From assembly GCA_024231975.1 (NCBI GenBank), contig JAAEQB010000051.1:78219-142218 (forward strand): a stretch of DNA of 64,000 bases, given 5' to 3'. The stretch comes from Allobosea sp. (GTDB lineage: Bacteria; Pseudomonadota; Alphaproteobacteria; Rhizobiales; Beijerinckiaceae). Numbering within the stretch: position 1 is the first letter of the stretch; the number at the start of each line of letters is the position of its first letter. This document shows, piece after piece, positions 51,463 to 61,057 of this stretch. The notes beneath the pieces are model-generated. The model had not been told where the DNA came from, searched no databases, and saw nothing but the letters and a program-made list of their open reading frames with translations. Both the position numbers and the translations under genes were made by a program.

Positions 51463-52511
51463 ACAGGCTCGCCCGCATGGCGGTGGCCCGCCGCAATCCC
51501 GGCCGCTGGCACTGGACCGACATCGCCGCCTACGCCTATCTCGCGCTCGGCGTCGTGCTGATGTTCGGCCCCGTGCTCTGGCTCGGCCTGTCCTCGTTCA
51601 AGACGCAGGCCGGCCTGCTCGAATTCCCGCCATCGCTGCTGCCGATGTCGCAGAAGGAAGTCAGGGTCGAAGGCCAGCCCCAGCCGCTGCCGCTGTTCGA
51701 AGTGACGATGGAGGACGGCAGCAAGCGGGTGCTGGCTCAGGTCCGCCGCATCGGCATCCAGGCGCAGATGGTCGACCCGGCCAATCCCGGCCAGAGCATC
51801 CGCGTTCCCATCGACAAGCGCACGCCGGTGCGCGAGTTCAAGCTCGCGACCGAGAACTACACCGAGCCGCTGGAGCGCTTCGCGTTCACGCGCTTCCTCT
51901 GGAACTCGGTCTTCGTCACCGCGGTCGCGACGTTGATCACGCTGGTGATCAACTCGATGGCGGCCTATGCACTCTCGATCTACGAGTTCCGCGGCAAGAC
52001 GGCGGTGATGCTGATGGTGATCGGCACGCTGATGATCCCGATCACCATCATCCTGGTGCCGGTCTATCTCGTCATCACCAAGCTCGGCCTGGTCAATTCG
52101 CTCTGGGCGGTGATCCTGCCGGGCGCGGCGACGCCGACCGGCGTCTTCCTCCTGCGCCAGTACATGCTGACCCTGCCGCGCGACCTGATCGAGGCGGCGC
52201 GCATGGACAAGGCCTCGGAGTGGCAGATCTACTGGCGCATCGTCATGCCGCTCGCCATGCCGGCGCTGGCGGTGCTCGCGATCTTCTCGATCATGTGGCG
52301 CTGGAACGAGTTCCTCTGGCCGCTCGCGGTGCTGACCAAGACCGAGGCCTATACGCTGCAGATCGGCCTCAACGCCTTCCAGGGCGAGCTGCAGACGCAG
52401 TGGCACTATCTGCTCGCGATGACGGTGGTGACGCTGCTGCCGGTCGCACTGGTCTTCGTCTTCCTGCAGCGCTTCATCACCACCGGCATCGCCAATACGG
52501 GAATGAAATAA
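51459..52511 (+). CDS. Alpha-glucoside ABC importer permease with large periplasmic loop (AglG-like)
   Basis: 350 aa from the ATG at 51459. It is a MalG-type permease (EAARMDKASEWQIYWRIVMP loop) but residues about 45-125, between helices 1 and 2, form a soluble insert with beta-like sequence (RVEGQPQPLPLFEVTMEDGS, IQAQMVDPANPGQSIRVPI). As far as I recall, AglG-type permeases also carry an enlarged loop; it may contact the binding protein. The stop overlaps the ATPase start (TAATG). Confidence 0.88.
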   Translation: MNRLARMAVARRNPGRWHWTDIAAYAYLALGVVLMFGPVLWLGLSSFKTQAGLLEFPPSLLPMSQKEVRVEGQPQPLPLFEVTMEDGSKRVLAQVRRIGIQAQMVDPANPGQSIRVPIDKRTPVREFKLATENYTEPLERFAFTRFLWNSVFVTAVATLITLVINSMAAYALSIYEFRGKTAVMLMVIGTLMIPITIILVPVYLVITKLGLVNSLWAVILPGAATPTGVFLLRQYMLTLPRDLIEAARMDKASEWQIYWRIVMPLAMPALAVLAIFSIMWRWNEFLWPLAVLTKTEAYTLQIGLNAFQGELQTQWHYLLAMTVVTLLPVALVFVFLQRFITTGIANTGMK

Positions 52512-53578
52512 TGGCGGGACTGAGCCTCTCCGGCGTCCGCAAGGCCTATGGCGCGACCACGGTGCTGCACGGCATCGACCTCGACGTCGCCGATGGCGAG
52601 TTCGTCGTCTTCGTCGGCCCGTCCGGCTGCGGAAAGTCGACGCTGCTGCGCTCGATCGCGGGGCTGGAGACCATCACCGGCGGCACGATCGCGATCGACG
52701 GCGCTGATGTCACCGGGCTGCCGGCCTCCGAGCGCGGCCTCGCCATGGTGTTCCAGTCCTATGCGCTCTACCCGCATATGAGCGTCTACGCGAACATGGC
52801 CTTCGCGCTGGAGAACATGGGCTTCAAGCGCGACGAGATCGACCGGCGCGTGAAGCGCGCCGCCGGCATGCTGCGCCTGACCGACTATCTCGAGCGCAAG
52901 CCCAAGGCGCTCTCCGGCGGCCAGCGCCAGCGCGTCGCCATCGGTCGCGCCATCGTGCGCGACCCCAAAATCTTCCTGTTCGACGAGCCCTTGTCGAACC
53001 TCGACGCCGAATTGCGGGTCGCGACCCGCAAGGAGCTCGCCGCGCTGCATGCCGAGATCGGCGGCACGATGATCTATGTCACCCACGACCAGGTCGAGGC
53101 GATGACGCTGGCGCACCGCATCGTCGTGCTCCATGGCGGAAAGATCGAGCAGGTCGGCACGCCGCTCGAACTCTACAATCGGCCCGACAATCTCTTCGTC
53201 GCCGGCTTCATCGGCTCGCCGCGCATGAACCTCTTGCCGGGCAAGGTGGTGAAGCCGGGCGCGGTCGCGCTCGGTGAGGCCGGTCACGAGGTCGCCTGCC
53301 AGACCGGAAGCCTTGGCGCGGGCGCGTCCGTCACGCTCGGCATCCGGCCCGAGCACCTTGCGCTCGCTGCGCAGGATGGCGGCGTGCCGCTGACGATCGA
53401 GCTGGTCGAGCGCCTCGGTGGCGAGAGCTATCTCTACGGCGCTTCGCCCGGCTTGCCGCAGATCACGCTCCGGCTCGACGGCCAGAGCGAGCACCAGCGC
53501 GGCGGGAGCGTCGCGCTCGCCTTCCCGCAGCAGCATCTGCACCTGTTCGACGAGAACGGCCGGGCTGTCCGGTCCTGA
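52511..53578 (+). CDS. Sugar ABC importer ATPase (AglK/MsmK/UgpC type)
   Basis: 355 aa from the ATG at 52511. Walker A GPSGCGKSTL, Q-loop VFQSYALYPH, signature LSGGQRQRVAIGRAI, Walker B FLFDEPLSNLDAELR, His switch VTHDQVEAM, then a C-terminal TOBE/MalK-like domain (about 240-355). It energises the permeases and may receive inducer-exclusion regulation through the TOBE domain. Confidence 0.92.
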   Translation: MAGLSLSGVRKAYGATTVLHGIDLDVADGEFVVFVGPSGCGKSTLLRSIAGLETITGGTIAIDGADVTGLPASERGLAMVFQSYALYPHMSVYANMAFALENMGFKRDEIDRRVKRAAGMLRLTDYLERKPKALSGGQRQRVAIGRAIVRDPKIFLFDEPLSNLDAELRVATRKELAALHAEIGGTMIYVTHDQVEAMTLAHRIVVLHGGKIEQVGTPLELYNRPDNLFVAGFIGSPRMNLLPGKVVKPGAVALGEAGHEVACQTGSLGAGASVTLGIRPEHLALAAQDGGVPLTIELVERLGGESYLYGASPGLPQITLRLDGQSEHQRGGSVALAFPQQHLHLFDENGRAVRS

Positions 53579-53598
53579 CGACTGACTAGAGAGATCCC

Positions 53599-55875
53599 AT
53601 GAAAGCCCTGACGCAAGGCCGCTATCTCGGCCGCGACGGCGAAGCCGCCTTGTTCGATGTCGGCCTCGGCGCGACGATCGCTGTCCGCATCCTCGAAGGC
53701 GATATTGGCCGTGTCACTCTGAAGCCGCAGGACGGCTATCGGCTCGACCGCGGCTGGTCGATCGCGCCCGGCGGGCTGGAGCCGCCCTATGAGGGGCGCC
53801 CGCGCGACGATCTTTCCGGTTTCGCCTGTCCGCAGGCGAGCGTCAGCGAGAGCGAAGGCAAGGTCACGCTCTCGGCCGGCGGCCTTTCCGCTGAGGTGAC
53901 GCTCGCGCCCTTCGGCATCGCCTGGCGGCGCGATGGCGAGGCTGAGCCCTTCCTGCAGGATCGCACGACGCAGGCCTATCTGATCTCGCCGCGCACCGGG
54001 GCGCTGTCGCATTTCATGGCGCGCGACTATGCCGAGCGGCATTACGGGCTCGGCGACAAGGCCGGCCCGCTCGACCGGACCGGGCGGCGCTTCGCCATCG
54101 ATGCGGTCGACCCCTGCGGTTTCGACGCCGAGCTCTCCGACCCGCTCTACAAGATGCTGCCATTCTTCATCGTCGACGGGAAGGCGGGCGCCCATGGCGT
54201 CTTCTACGACAATCTCTCGACCGGCAGCGTCGATCTCGGCTGCACGCTCGACAACTATCATGGCCTGTTCCGCTCCTGGAAAGGCGATGACGGCGACCTC
54301 GACTATTACGTGATGGCCGGCCCGACCGTGCCGGATGTGGTCAAGCGTTTCTCCTGGCTGACCGGCGGGCAGGCCTTTGCGCCGCGCTGGTCCTTCGGCT
54401 TCGGCGTGACCTCGATGGCGATCGCCGATGCGCCCGATGCCGATGCAAGGATCAGCGACTTCGTCGCCAAGTGCCGCAAGCACGCCATCCCCTGCGACAG
54501 CTTCCATTTCGGCTCGGGCTACACCCAGATCGGCCAGCGCCGCTACGCCTTCAACTGGAACCGCGACAAGTTCCCGGAGCCGCTGGCGACGATGAAGCGG
54601 CTGAACAAGGCCGGCATGCAGACCGTCGCGAACCTCAAGCCCTGCCTGCTCGACGACCATCCGCGCCTCCAGGAGGCGCTCGACCAGGGCTTCCTGGTCA
54701 AGGATTCCAAGACCGGCGAGCCGGCGGTGGCGCAGTTCTGGGACGGGCTCGGCTTCCATATCGACTTCACCAACCCGAAGGGCCGGGCCTGGTGGCGCGC
54801 CGGTATCGAGACGGCGCTCCTCGACCACGGCTTCACCACGGTCTGGAACGACAACAACGAATACGAGATCTGGGACGAGGACGCGGTCTGCGACGGCGAC
54901 GGGCGTCCCTTCCGGCAGGCGCTGGCGCGCCCGGCGCAGCCACTCCTGATGACCAAGCTATCCTATGAGGCCCAAGCTGCGCGCGAGCCGGGCAAGCGCC
55001 AGTATTCGATCACGCGCGGCGGCTGCGCCGGCATCTCTCGCTACGCCCAGACCTGGTCGGGCGACAACGAGACTGCCTGGAAGACGCTGCGCTACAACCT
55101 GACCCAGGGGCTCAATATGAGCCTATCGGGCATGTTCTCGATCGGCCACGACGTCGGCGGCTTTCATGGGCCGACGCCGGGCCCGGAGCTGTTCGTCCGC
55201 TTCAACGAGTTCTGCGCGCTTTGGCCGCGCATGGTGATGAACTCCTGGAACGATGACGGCGTCGTCAACCTGCCCTGGATGTATCCGGAGATGGTGCCGC
55301 AGGTGCGCGAGGCGATCTCGTTGCGCTACCGGCTGATGCCCTATCTCTACACCCAGATGTGGCGGGCGAGCCGCGACGGCATCCCGGCCGTGCGGCCGCT
55401 GCTCTATGATTTCCCGCGGGATGCCTCTGCCGTGGCGGTCGACGACGTCTTCATGCTCGGCCCGGACCTGCTGGTCGCGCCGGTGCTGGAGGAGGGCGCG
55501 CGCGAGCGTGCGGTCTACCTGCCCCAGCACGAAGGCGGCTGGTACGACTGGCACAATGGCGAGCATTATCCCGGCGGCGTCACCGTGACGGTTCCGGCGC
55601 CGCTCGGCCGGCTGCCGCTGTTCGTGCGGGCCGGCGCGCTGATCCCGCTCGGCGATGCCAAGGGCATCAGCACTGAGCGTGAGGTCCTGGTCTGCGGCGT
55701 GGTCGAGGGCGCGTCCGGCGAGCTTTACGAGGATGATGGCGAGACCGCCGATTGGCGTGGCGCCGGCTCTACGGTTCTGCGCTTCGAGGTCCGCAATGGC
55801 GAGGTCGCGATCGAGCAGCAGGGCGAGGGCAAGCCGGCCTTCAACAAGATCGCGATCCGGCAGATCGGGCAGTAG
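53599..55875 (+). CDS. GH31 family alpha-glucosidase
   Basis: 758 aa, full-length GH31 enzyme: N-terminal beta-sandwich (about 1-220), TIM barrel with the nucleophile Asp (about residue 417) in TVWNDNNEYEIW, acid/base Asp in TWSGDNETAW, and the GHDVGGFHG segment, then C-terminal beta domains. There is no signal peptide, so it hydrolyses imported alpha-glucosides in the cytosol, releasing glucose. It sits where aglA lies in rhizobial agl operons, although aglA is GH13, so this is an analogous replacement. Alpha-xylosidase activity is possible. Confidence 0.9.
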   Translation: MKALTQGRYLGRDGEAALFDVGLGATIAVRILEGDIGRVTLKPQDGYRLDRGWSIAPGGLEPPYEGRPRDDLSGFACPQASVSESEGKVTLSAGGLSAEVTLAPFGIAWRRDGEAEPFLQDRTTQAYLISPRTGALSHFMARDYAERHYGLGDKAGPLDRTGRRFAIDAVDPCGFDAELSDPLYKMLPFFIVDGKAGAHGVFYDNLSTGSVDLGCTLDNYHGLFRSWKGDDGDLDYYVMAGPTVPDVVKRFSWLTGGQAFAPRWSFGFGVTSMAIADAPDADARISDFVAKCRKHAIPCDSFHFGSGYTQIGQRRYAFNWNRDKFPEPLATMKRLNKAGMQTVANLKPCLLDDHPRLQEALDQGFLVKDSKTGEPAVAQFWDGLGFHIDFTNPKGRAWWRAGIETALLDHGFTTVWNDNNEYEIWDEDAVCDGDGRPFRQALARPAQPLLMTKLSYEAQAAREPGKRQYSITRGGCAGISRYAQTWSGDNETAWKTLRYNLTQGLNMSLSGMFSIGHDVGGFHGPTPGPELFVRFNEFCALWPRMVMNSWNDDGVVNLPWMYPEMVPQVREAISLRYRLMPYLYTQMWRASRDGIPAVRPLLYDFPRDASAVAVDDVFMLGPDLLVAPVLEEGARERAVYLPQHEGGWYDWHNGEHYPGGVTVTVPAPLGRLPLFVRAGALIPLGDAKGISTEREVLVCGVVEGASGELYEDDGETADWRGAGSTVLRFEVRNGEVAIEQQGEGKPAFNKIAIRQIGQ

Positions 55876-55891
55876 ATCGATAGGCTGGCTC

Positions 55892-55919
55892 TGAGCCTGC
55901 GGCTATGGCCGCAAGCTCA
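55892..55919. terminator. Bidirectional hairpin between GH31 and MFS genes
   Basis: TGAGC, one unpaired C, TGCGGC, a 4-nt loop, GCCGCA, one A, then GCTCA: 11 bp of stem with one mismatch between convergent genes ending at 55875 and 55932. There is no T-run. Confidence 0.55.
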
Positions 55920-55931
55920 GCCGAGGCGGCC

Positions 55932-57254
55932 CTACTCGCTGCCGCGCTCATAGGAGCGCGAGCGGACGGCGAGGACGGCGATCGCCGTCACGGCGCAGCA
56001 CAGCATCAGATAGGCGACGACATAGATCGGCTTGCCGCCGCCGGCCGTGACCAGCGCCGCCGCGATGAAGGGCGTCGGCCCGGCGATCGCGACGCTGTTG
56101 AGCTCGCGGGTCATGGCGATGCCCGAGAAGCGGTAGCGGGTCGGGAAGAGATTGGCGAGGAAGGCGCCCTGCGCGCTGGCGAGGCCACCGAAGCCGATGC
56201 CGTAGCCGATGCTGAGTGCGATCGTGCAGAGGAGGAGGTTCTTAGTGTCCAGCAGCGCGAACATCGGGAAGGCGTAGCAGAACACGAAGATCGCCCCGAA
56301 CAGGTAGACCCTGGCATGGCCGACACGGTCGGCGAGCGCGCCGATGATCGGCGTCGTGATGATGCCGGTCAGGGTGGCGATCATCACCGCGGTCAGCGCA
56401 TCGGTGCGGGTCATGCCGAGCGTGTTGGTCATGTAGCTCAGGCTGAAGGCGCTGAGGATATAAGCGTTGGCGTTGTGGCCGGTGACCGACAGGAAGCCGA
56501 AGAGCAGTTCGCGCGGGCTCTTGCTGATGAGCTCGCGCAGCGGAACCTGCGCCTCATGGCGCTTCTCGGCCGCCTTCTCCATCGCCGCGACATATTCCGG
56601 CGTCTCGTCGAGATGCTTGCGGATGTAGAGCGCGACGAAGAAGAGCAACCCGGAAGCCAGGAACGGCACGCGCCAGGCCCAGCCGAACAGGGTCTCCTCC
56701 GACAGCAGCGAGACCAGCAGGAAGCTCAGCGTCGCCAGCATGATGCCGACCACCGTCGCCGCCTGGAGATAGGCGGTGTAGTAGGCCTTGCGCTCCGGCG
56801 GCACGTATTCGGCGACGAGCGTGACCGCGCCGGCATATTCGGCGCCGGCGCCGAAGCCCTGCAGGAGCCGCAGGACGACAAGCAGCACCGGCGCCCAGAT
56901 GCCGATCTGGGCATAGGTCGGCAGCAGGCCCATCGCCACGGTCGAGGCGCCCATCAGGGCGATGGTGAAGATCAGGGCCGGCTTGCGGCCGAAGCGGTCG
57001 CCGATATGCGAGATCACGATGCCGCCGAGCGGCCGGCTGAAGAAGCCGACAGCGAAGGTCGCGAAGGCGGCGAGCACGCCGGCCGATTCCGAGAACTGCG
57101 GGAAGAACAGCTTGTTGATGATCAGGCCGGCGGCTGCGCCATAGAGCGCGTAGTCGAACCATTCGATGACGGTGCCGATCGTCGCCGCCGCGACGGCGCG
57201 CCGGATGTTCGTCTGTTCGACCGGTGACGTTCCGGTCGCGATCGCCTGGGACAT
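55932..57254 (-). CDS. MHS-family MFS transporter (proton symporter)
   Basis: 440 aa, twelve membrane segments; signature FSRPLGGIVISHIGDRFGRK between helices 2 and 3 and EYVPPERKAYYTAYLQ. Metabolite:H+ symporters of this family take up organic acids, betaine, shikimate or citrate. It lies with dehydrogenase/dehydratase genes for an acid sugar (57327-63006), so it probably imports that acid. It is downstream of the Ldh-family gene in the same direction, 72 bp away. Confidence 0.87.
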   Translation of the reverse strand: MSQAIATGTSPVEQTNIRRAVAAATIGTVIEWFDYALYGAAAGLIINKLFFPQFSESAGVLAAFATFAVGFFSRPLGGIVISHIGDRFGRKPALIFTIALMGASTVAMGLLPTYAQIGIWAPVLLVVLRLLQGFGAGAEYAGAVTLVAEYVPPERKAYYTAYLQAATVVGIMLATLSFLLVSLLSEETLFGWAWRVPFLASGLLFFVALYIRKHLDETPEYVAAMEKAAEKRHEAQVPLRELISKSPRELLFGFLSVTGHNANAYILSAFSLSYMTNTLGMTRTDALTAVMIATLTGIITTPIIGALADRVGHARVYLFGAIFVFCYAFPMFALLDTKNLLLCTIALSIGYGIGFGGLASAQGAFLANLFPTRYRFSGIAMTRELNSVAIAGPTPFIAAALVTAGGGKPIYVVAYLMLCCAVTAIAVLAVRSRSYERGSE

Positions 57255-57326
57255 TGGGGGTTTCCTCGAAGCTTCGTTGTTCTTGGGGAAGAAGGTTCTT
57301 GGGGATGACGGCCGGCGGCCTCGCGC

Positions 57327-58403
57327 TCAGGCGATGGCGGCCGGCATTGGAAGGTCGAAGCGCGCAGCGCTCTCGGTGAGGCCGGCGACGATGCCAGCGG
57401 AGAGCTGGACGCCGTCGCGCAATTGGCGCCCGCGCCGGGCGAGCCCATGGGCGCCTGGCAAATCGATATGGTCGAAGCCCGGACGGGGCTGCGCCGCATG
57501 GCAGCGTTTGGCCAGGACGGCGACCTGGCGGTCGAAATTCTCGGTGCCGCCGAAGGCGGCAGGGTCCATCACCAGAATGAAGACCGCCGCGCTCCAGCCG
57601 TCGCCGCCTTCGGCCCGGCCGCGCCCGGCGAGGCAGCCGGTGAGGAGCTCGACGATGAGCCCGATCGAGAAGCCCTTATGGCCGGCTTCCAGCCCGCCGA
57701 GCGGCAGGATCGAGCCGGGCGGATCGGCGGCGATGACATTGGGATCGGTCGAGGGTCGGCCCTGCGCGTCCATCAGGAAAGGATGCGGCAGGTTTTCGCC
57801 GCGCTGGCGGAAGGCGGCGACGCCGCCATTGGTCATCAGCGCCGTCGACATGTCGATCAGGATCGGTGCATCCGGCGCGGGCGCGCCGGAGGCGATCGGG
57901 TTCGAGGTCAGCACCGGCGTGACGCCACCGAAGGGGGCGACGCTGCTATGGCCGGGATCGGTCAGCGTCAGCAGCATCAGGCAGCCGGCGTCGATCGCCG
58001 GCTGGAGATAGGCGCCGAGGCAGGCGGTGTGATGGCTGCGCTGGATTGCGATGGCGCCGAGGCCGAATCGCTTGGCCCGGGCGATCGCCTCGGCGGTGGC
58101 GCAGCGTGCCAGCCAGGGACCAGGCAGCTTGCGCCCGTCCCAGGTCTGGCAAGCACCGATGTCGTTGAGGATATCGGGCTCGCCGGCGGCGGTCATGCCG
58201 CCGGTCTCGAGCTCGCGCAGATAGAGCGGCAGCAAGGCGAGGCCATGCGTCGACTTGCCGAGCAGGTCGCCCTCGACCAGGACCTCGGCGACATCATTGG
58301 CCTTGTCCTGCGGCAGGCCGGCGCGCTCCAGCAGAGCGCGCGCCAAAGCTGCGAGTTCGCCGGCGCGATAGCGGGCCGCGCCGTGCGCGTAAGGCTGGCT
58401 CAT
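57327..58403 (-). CDS. Ldh-family NAD(P)-dependent oxidoreductase (malate/lactate type 2)
   Basis: 358 aa from the ATG at 58403 (AGGAGG upstream). The fold is YlbC/YiaK/DpkA-like: LVEGDLLGKSTHGLALLPLY, IQRSHHTACLGAYLQPAI, VLTSNPIASGAP, and VELLTG. Members reduce 2-ketoacids or cyclic imines, such as delta1-piperideine-2-carboxylate or 2,3-diketogulonate. In this catabolic cluster a sugar-acid keto intermediate is likely. It is followed by the transporter and preceded by the SDR gene, 44 bp apart. Confidence 0.87.
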   Translation of the reverse strand: MSQPYAHGAARYRAGELAALARALLERAGLPQDKANDVAEVLVEGDLLGKSTHGLALLPLYLRELETGGMTAAGEPDILNDIGACQTWDGRKLPGPWLARCATAEAIARAKRFGLGAIAIQRSHHTACLGAYLQPAIDAGCLMLLTLTDPGHSSVAPFGGVTPVLTSNPIASGAPAPDAPILIDMSTALMTNGGVAAFRQRGENLPHPFLMDAQGRPSTDPNVIAADPPGSILPLGGLEAGHKGFSIGLIVELLTGCLAGRGRAEGGDGWSAAVFILVMDPAAFGGTENFDRQVAVLAKRCHAAQPRPGFDHIDLPGAHGLARRGRQLRDGVQLSAGIVAGLTESAARFDLPMPAAIA

Positions 58404-58447
58404 GCGATGTCCTCCTGTCGCCCTGCGCCTTTCAGGCAATCGGGCCT

Positions 58448-59179
58448 TCAGATCGTCCAGCCGCCGTCGATGATGTGGGCCTGGCCGGTGGTGTAGGTCG
58501 CGCCCGCCAGGTAGACGACGAGATCGGCGATCTCCTGCGGCGTGCCGATCCGCCCGATCGGCTGGCGGGCGACGAAGGCGGCGCGGGTCGCCTCATAGTC
58601 GCCCTGCGCGCTCAGCCGCTGCTGCAGCGACGGGCTCTCGACCGTGCCGGGGCAGATCGCGTTGCAGCGGATGCCCTGCGCGACATAGTCCGCCGCGATC
58701 GACTTGGTCAGGCCGAGGACAGCGGCCTTGGTCACGCCATAGGCGAAGCGGTTCGGCACGCCCTTCACGCTCGAGGCGACGGAGGCCATGTTGACGATGC
58801 AGCCGGACTTGCGTTCGAGCATGCCCGGCAACGCCGCCTTGATCGTGCGCACCATCGCCTTGACGTTGAGGTCGTAGGCGAAGTCGAGATCGGCCTCGCT
58901 CGCTTCCAGCACCGTGCCGCTCTGGACGATGCCGGCGCAGTTGAAGAGTACGTCGACGCGGCCAATCCCGAAGAAGAAGGCGGCGACGGCGGCAGCATCG
59001 AGCACGTCGAGCCTGCGGCGCTGCAGGTTCGGCCCGGCCTCGATCGCGGCCAGCGCGCCTTCGTTGATATCCGTCGCCCAGACGATGGCGCCGGCGCGGT
59101 CGAAGGCTTCGGCGGTGGCGCGGCCGATGCCCTGGCCGGCGGCGGTGATGACGACGACCTGTCCTGCGAGCTTAGCCAT
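58448..59179 (-). CDS. SDR dehydrogenase, 2-keto-3-deoxy-L-fuconate dehydrogenase-like
   Basis: 243 aa from the ATG at 59179, starting 1 bp beyond the stop of the enolase-superfamily gene. Cofactor loop TAAGQGIG (12-19), catalytic Ser133, Tyr147 and Lys151 (SVASS, AYGVTKAA), and a C-terminal IIDGGWTI. The stretch NMASVASSVKGVPNRFAYG is, from memory, typical of 2-keto-3-deoxy-fuconate (or L-rhamnonate) dehydrogenases, which act on the keto acid produced by the neighbouring dehydratase. The assignment is a family-level inference. Confidence 0.85.
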   Translation of the reverse strand: MAKLAGQVVVITAAGQGIGRATAEAFDRAGAIVWATDINEGALAAIEAGPNLQRRRLDVLDAAAVAAFFFGIGRVDVLFNCAGIVQSGTVLEASEADLDFAYDLNVKAMVRTIKAALPGMLERKSGCIVNMASVASSVKGVPNRFAYGVTKAAVLGLTKSIAADYVAQGIRCNAICPGTVESPSLQQRLSAQGDYEATRAAFVARQPIGRIGTPQEIADLVVYLAGATYTTGQAHIIDGGWTI

Positions 59180-59180
59180 C

Positions 59181-60311
59181 TCAGGCTCCCGCCTTGAGCG
59201 CGGGGGCCGCGCCATGGCTCTTGCGGTGGACGATCGTCCGCTCCAGCGCCTGCCAGTCCCAGTCGATGCCGAGGCCGGGCTGGTCGGACGGGATCGCCTT
59301 GCCGTTCTCGATGCGGATCGGCGAGGAGGTGACGAGGTCGAGCTGCGGGATGTATTCGAGCCAGCGGCTGTTGGGCACGGCGCAGCACAGGCCGAGATGG
59401 ATCTCCATCAGGAAGTGCGGGCAGACCGGCACGTTGAAGGCCTCGGCCATGTGCGCGACCTTGAGCCAGGGCGTGATGCCGCCGATGCGGCCGACATCGA
59501 CCTGGACGATCGAGCAGGCGCCGGCCTCGAGATAGTCCTTGAACTGCGAGAGCGAATACATGGACTCGCCGACCGCGATCGGCACCGTCGTCGACTGCGA
59601 CAGGCGGCGATGGGCGCCGACATCGTCGGCATGGATCGGCTCCTCGAACCAGGCGACGTCGAGCTTCTCGTAGTGGCGGGCACGCCGGATCGCCTCGTCG
59701 AGCGAGAGGCCCTGATTGGCGTCGGTCATGATCTCCCAGCCGAAGCCGACCTTGTCGCGCACGGCCGAGAGGCGCTTCACGTCCTCGGCGACATGCGGGC
59801 GTCCGACCTTGACTTTGGTGCCGCCGAAGCCGCGCTCCTTGGCCTTGACGGCTTCGTCGACGAGCTCGGCCTCGTCCATGTGGAGCCAGCCGCCCTCGGT
59901 GTAATAGAGGTCGATGCCGTTCTTGGCGCCGCCGGCGAGCCGGTGCAGCGGCAGGCTGGCCTTGCGGGCGCGCAGGTCCCAGAGCGCGGTGTCGATCGCC
60001 GCCAGTGCGATCGAGGTGATGGCGCCGACCGTGGTGGCGTGGACGCGGTAGAACAGCGTGCGCCAGAGCCCTTCGATCTCCTCGGCATCGCGGCCGATCA
60101 GGACGGGAGCGAGATGGTCGTCGATCAGCTTGCAGACCGAGGAACCGCCAGTGCCGATGGTATAGCTGTAGCCGGTGCCGGTGACGCCGTCGGCATCGGT
60201 GATGCGCACCAGCGGCGTCTCCTGCAGCTCGAAGCTCTGCACGGCGTCGGTGCGCCTGACCTTGGGCTTGAGGTCAGCCTGCAGCACGTCGACGGATACG
60301 ATCTTGGCCAT
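59181..60311 (-). CDS. Enolase-superfamily acid-sugar dehydratase
   Basis: 376 aa of the mandelate racemase group: Lys166-x-Lys168 base motif (GTKVKVG), metal ligands Asp197, Glu223 and Glu249 (TDANQG, FEEPI, GESMY), a base pair in Asp272 and His299 (VDVGRIGG, CPHFLMEIH). It dehydrates an aldonate such as L-fuconate, galactonate or a similar acid sugar to a 2-keto-3-deoxy acid, which the SDR enzyme would then oxidise. Exact specificity is open. Confidence 0.87.
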   Translation of the reverse strand: MAKIVSVDVLQADLKPKVRRTDAVQSFELQETPLVRITDADGVTGTGYSYTIGTGGSSVCKLIDDHLAPVLIGRDAEEIEGLWRTLFYRVHATTVGAITSIALAAIDTALWDLRARKASLPLHRLAGGAKNGIDLYYTEGGWLHMDEAELVDEAVKAKERGFGGTKVKVGRPHVAEDVKRLSAVRDKVGFGWEIMTDANQGLSLDEAIRRARHYEKLDVAWFEEPIHADDVGAHRRLSQSTTVPIAVGESMYSLSQFKDYLEAGACSIVQVDVGRIGGITPWLKVAHMAEAFNVPVCPHFLMEIHLGLCCAVPNSRWLEYIPQLDLVTSSPIRIENGKAIPSDQPGLGIDWDWQALERTIVHRKSHGAAPALKAGA

Positions 60312-60335
60312 TCCGGGTGTCCTTGTCGGGGTGTT

Positions 60336-61019
60336 TCAGCGTGCGTTCGGCTGGTCGGCATGCCAGCTGCCGTAACGACGCCATGAGGTCGTCAGATGGG
60401 CGGCGACGGCGGCCTGCGCCCCGTCCTCGTCGCCCCGCTCGATCGCGTCGAGGATGGCGCGGTGCTCGTCCAGCATCGGGCCGATATCGTGCGGGATGCG
60501 GCTGAACAGGCGGGCATGGTGCAGATGCGGATGCAGGCTGCGCACGGCCTGAGCCAGGATCTCGTTGCCGCTGGCCGCGATGATCGCCTCGTGGAAGGCC
60601 TCGTCGGCCTGGCTGGCGCCGACATAGTCCGATGTCTGTCCCTGTGGCGAGGCCGTCTCCATCGCCGCGATGCTCTCGCGCATGCGGGCGATGGCATCGG
60701 GATCCTGGCTGCGGGCGAGCTGCCTCGCCGCCCAGCCCTCATTCAGGATGCGGAAGTCGCGGAGTTGCTCGAACCAGTCGCGCGATGGCTCGGGAGCGAC
60801 GGAGAAACCGGTGAAGGACGCCGCCGCGACGAGGCCGAGCCCGGACAGGCGCGTCAGCGCCTCGCGGATCGGCGAGGAACTGACCTCGAACTCACGTGAC
60901 AGCGCATCGATGTTGAGCTTCTCGCCCGGCGCATAGTCGCGGTCGAGGATGCGCTCCATCAGCAGCGCCGTCACCTGATCGACCAGCGCGACGCGCGCCA
61001 GAACGGGCTTGCGGATCAT
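60336..61019 (-). CDS. GntR-family (FCD) regulator, leftward
   Basis: 227 aa from the ATG at 61019. Winged HTH at about 12-75 (DQVTALLMERILDRDYAPGEKLN, EFEVSSSPIREALTRLSGLG) and an all-helical FCD effector domain with metal-ligand His residues (ADEAFHEAIIAASGN, HARLFSRIPHDI, DEHRAILDAI). It is the first gene of the leftward catabolic operon and lies at the divergent operator site 61058-61095. Confidence 0.88.
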   Translation of the reverse strand: MIRKPVLARVALVDQVTALLMERILDRDYAPGEKLNIDALSREFEVSSSPIREALTRLSGLGLVAAASFTGFSVAPEPSRDWFEQLRDFRILNEGWAARQLARSQDPDAIARMRESIAAMETASPQGQTSDYVGASQADEAFHEAIIAASGNEILAQAVRSLHPHLHHARLFSRIPHDIGPMLDEHRAILDAIERGDEDGAQAAVAAHLTTSWRRYGSWHADQPNAR

Positions 61020-61057
61020 CGTTTGCCTTCTCCCTGGCACCTACTATCGAGCAGAGA

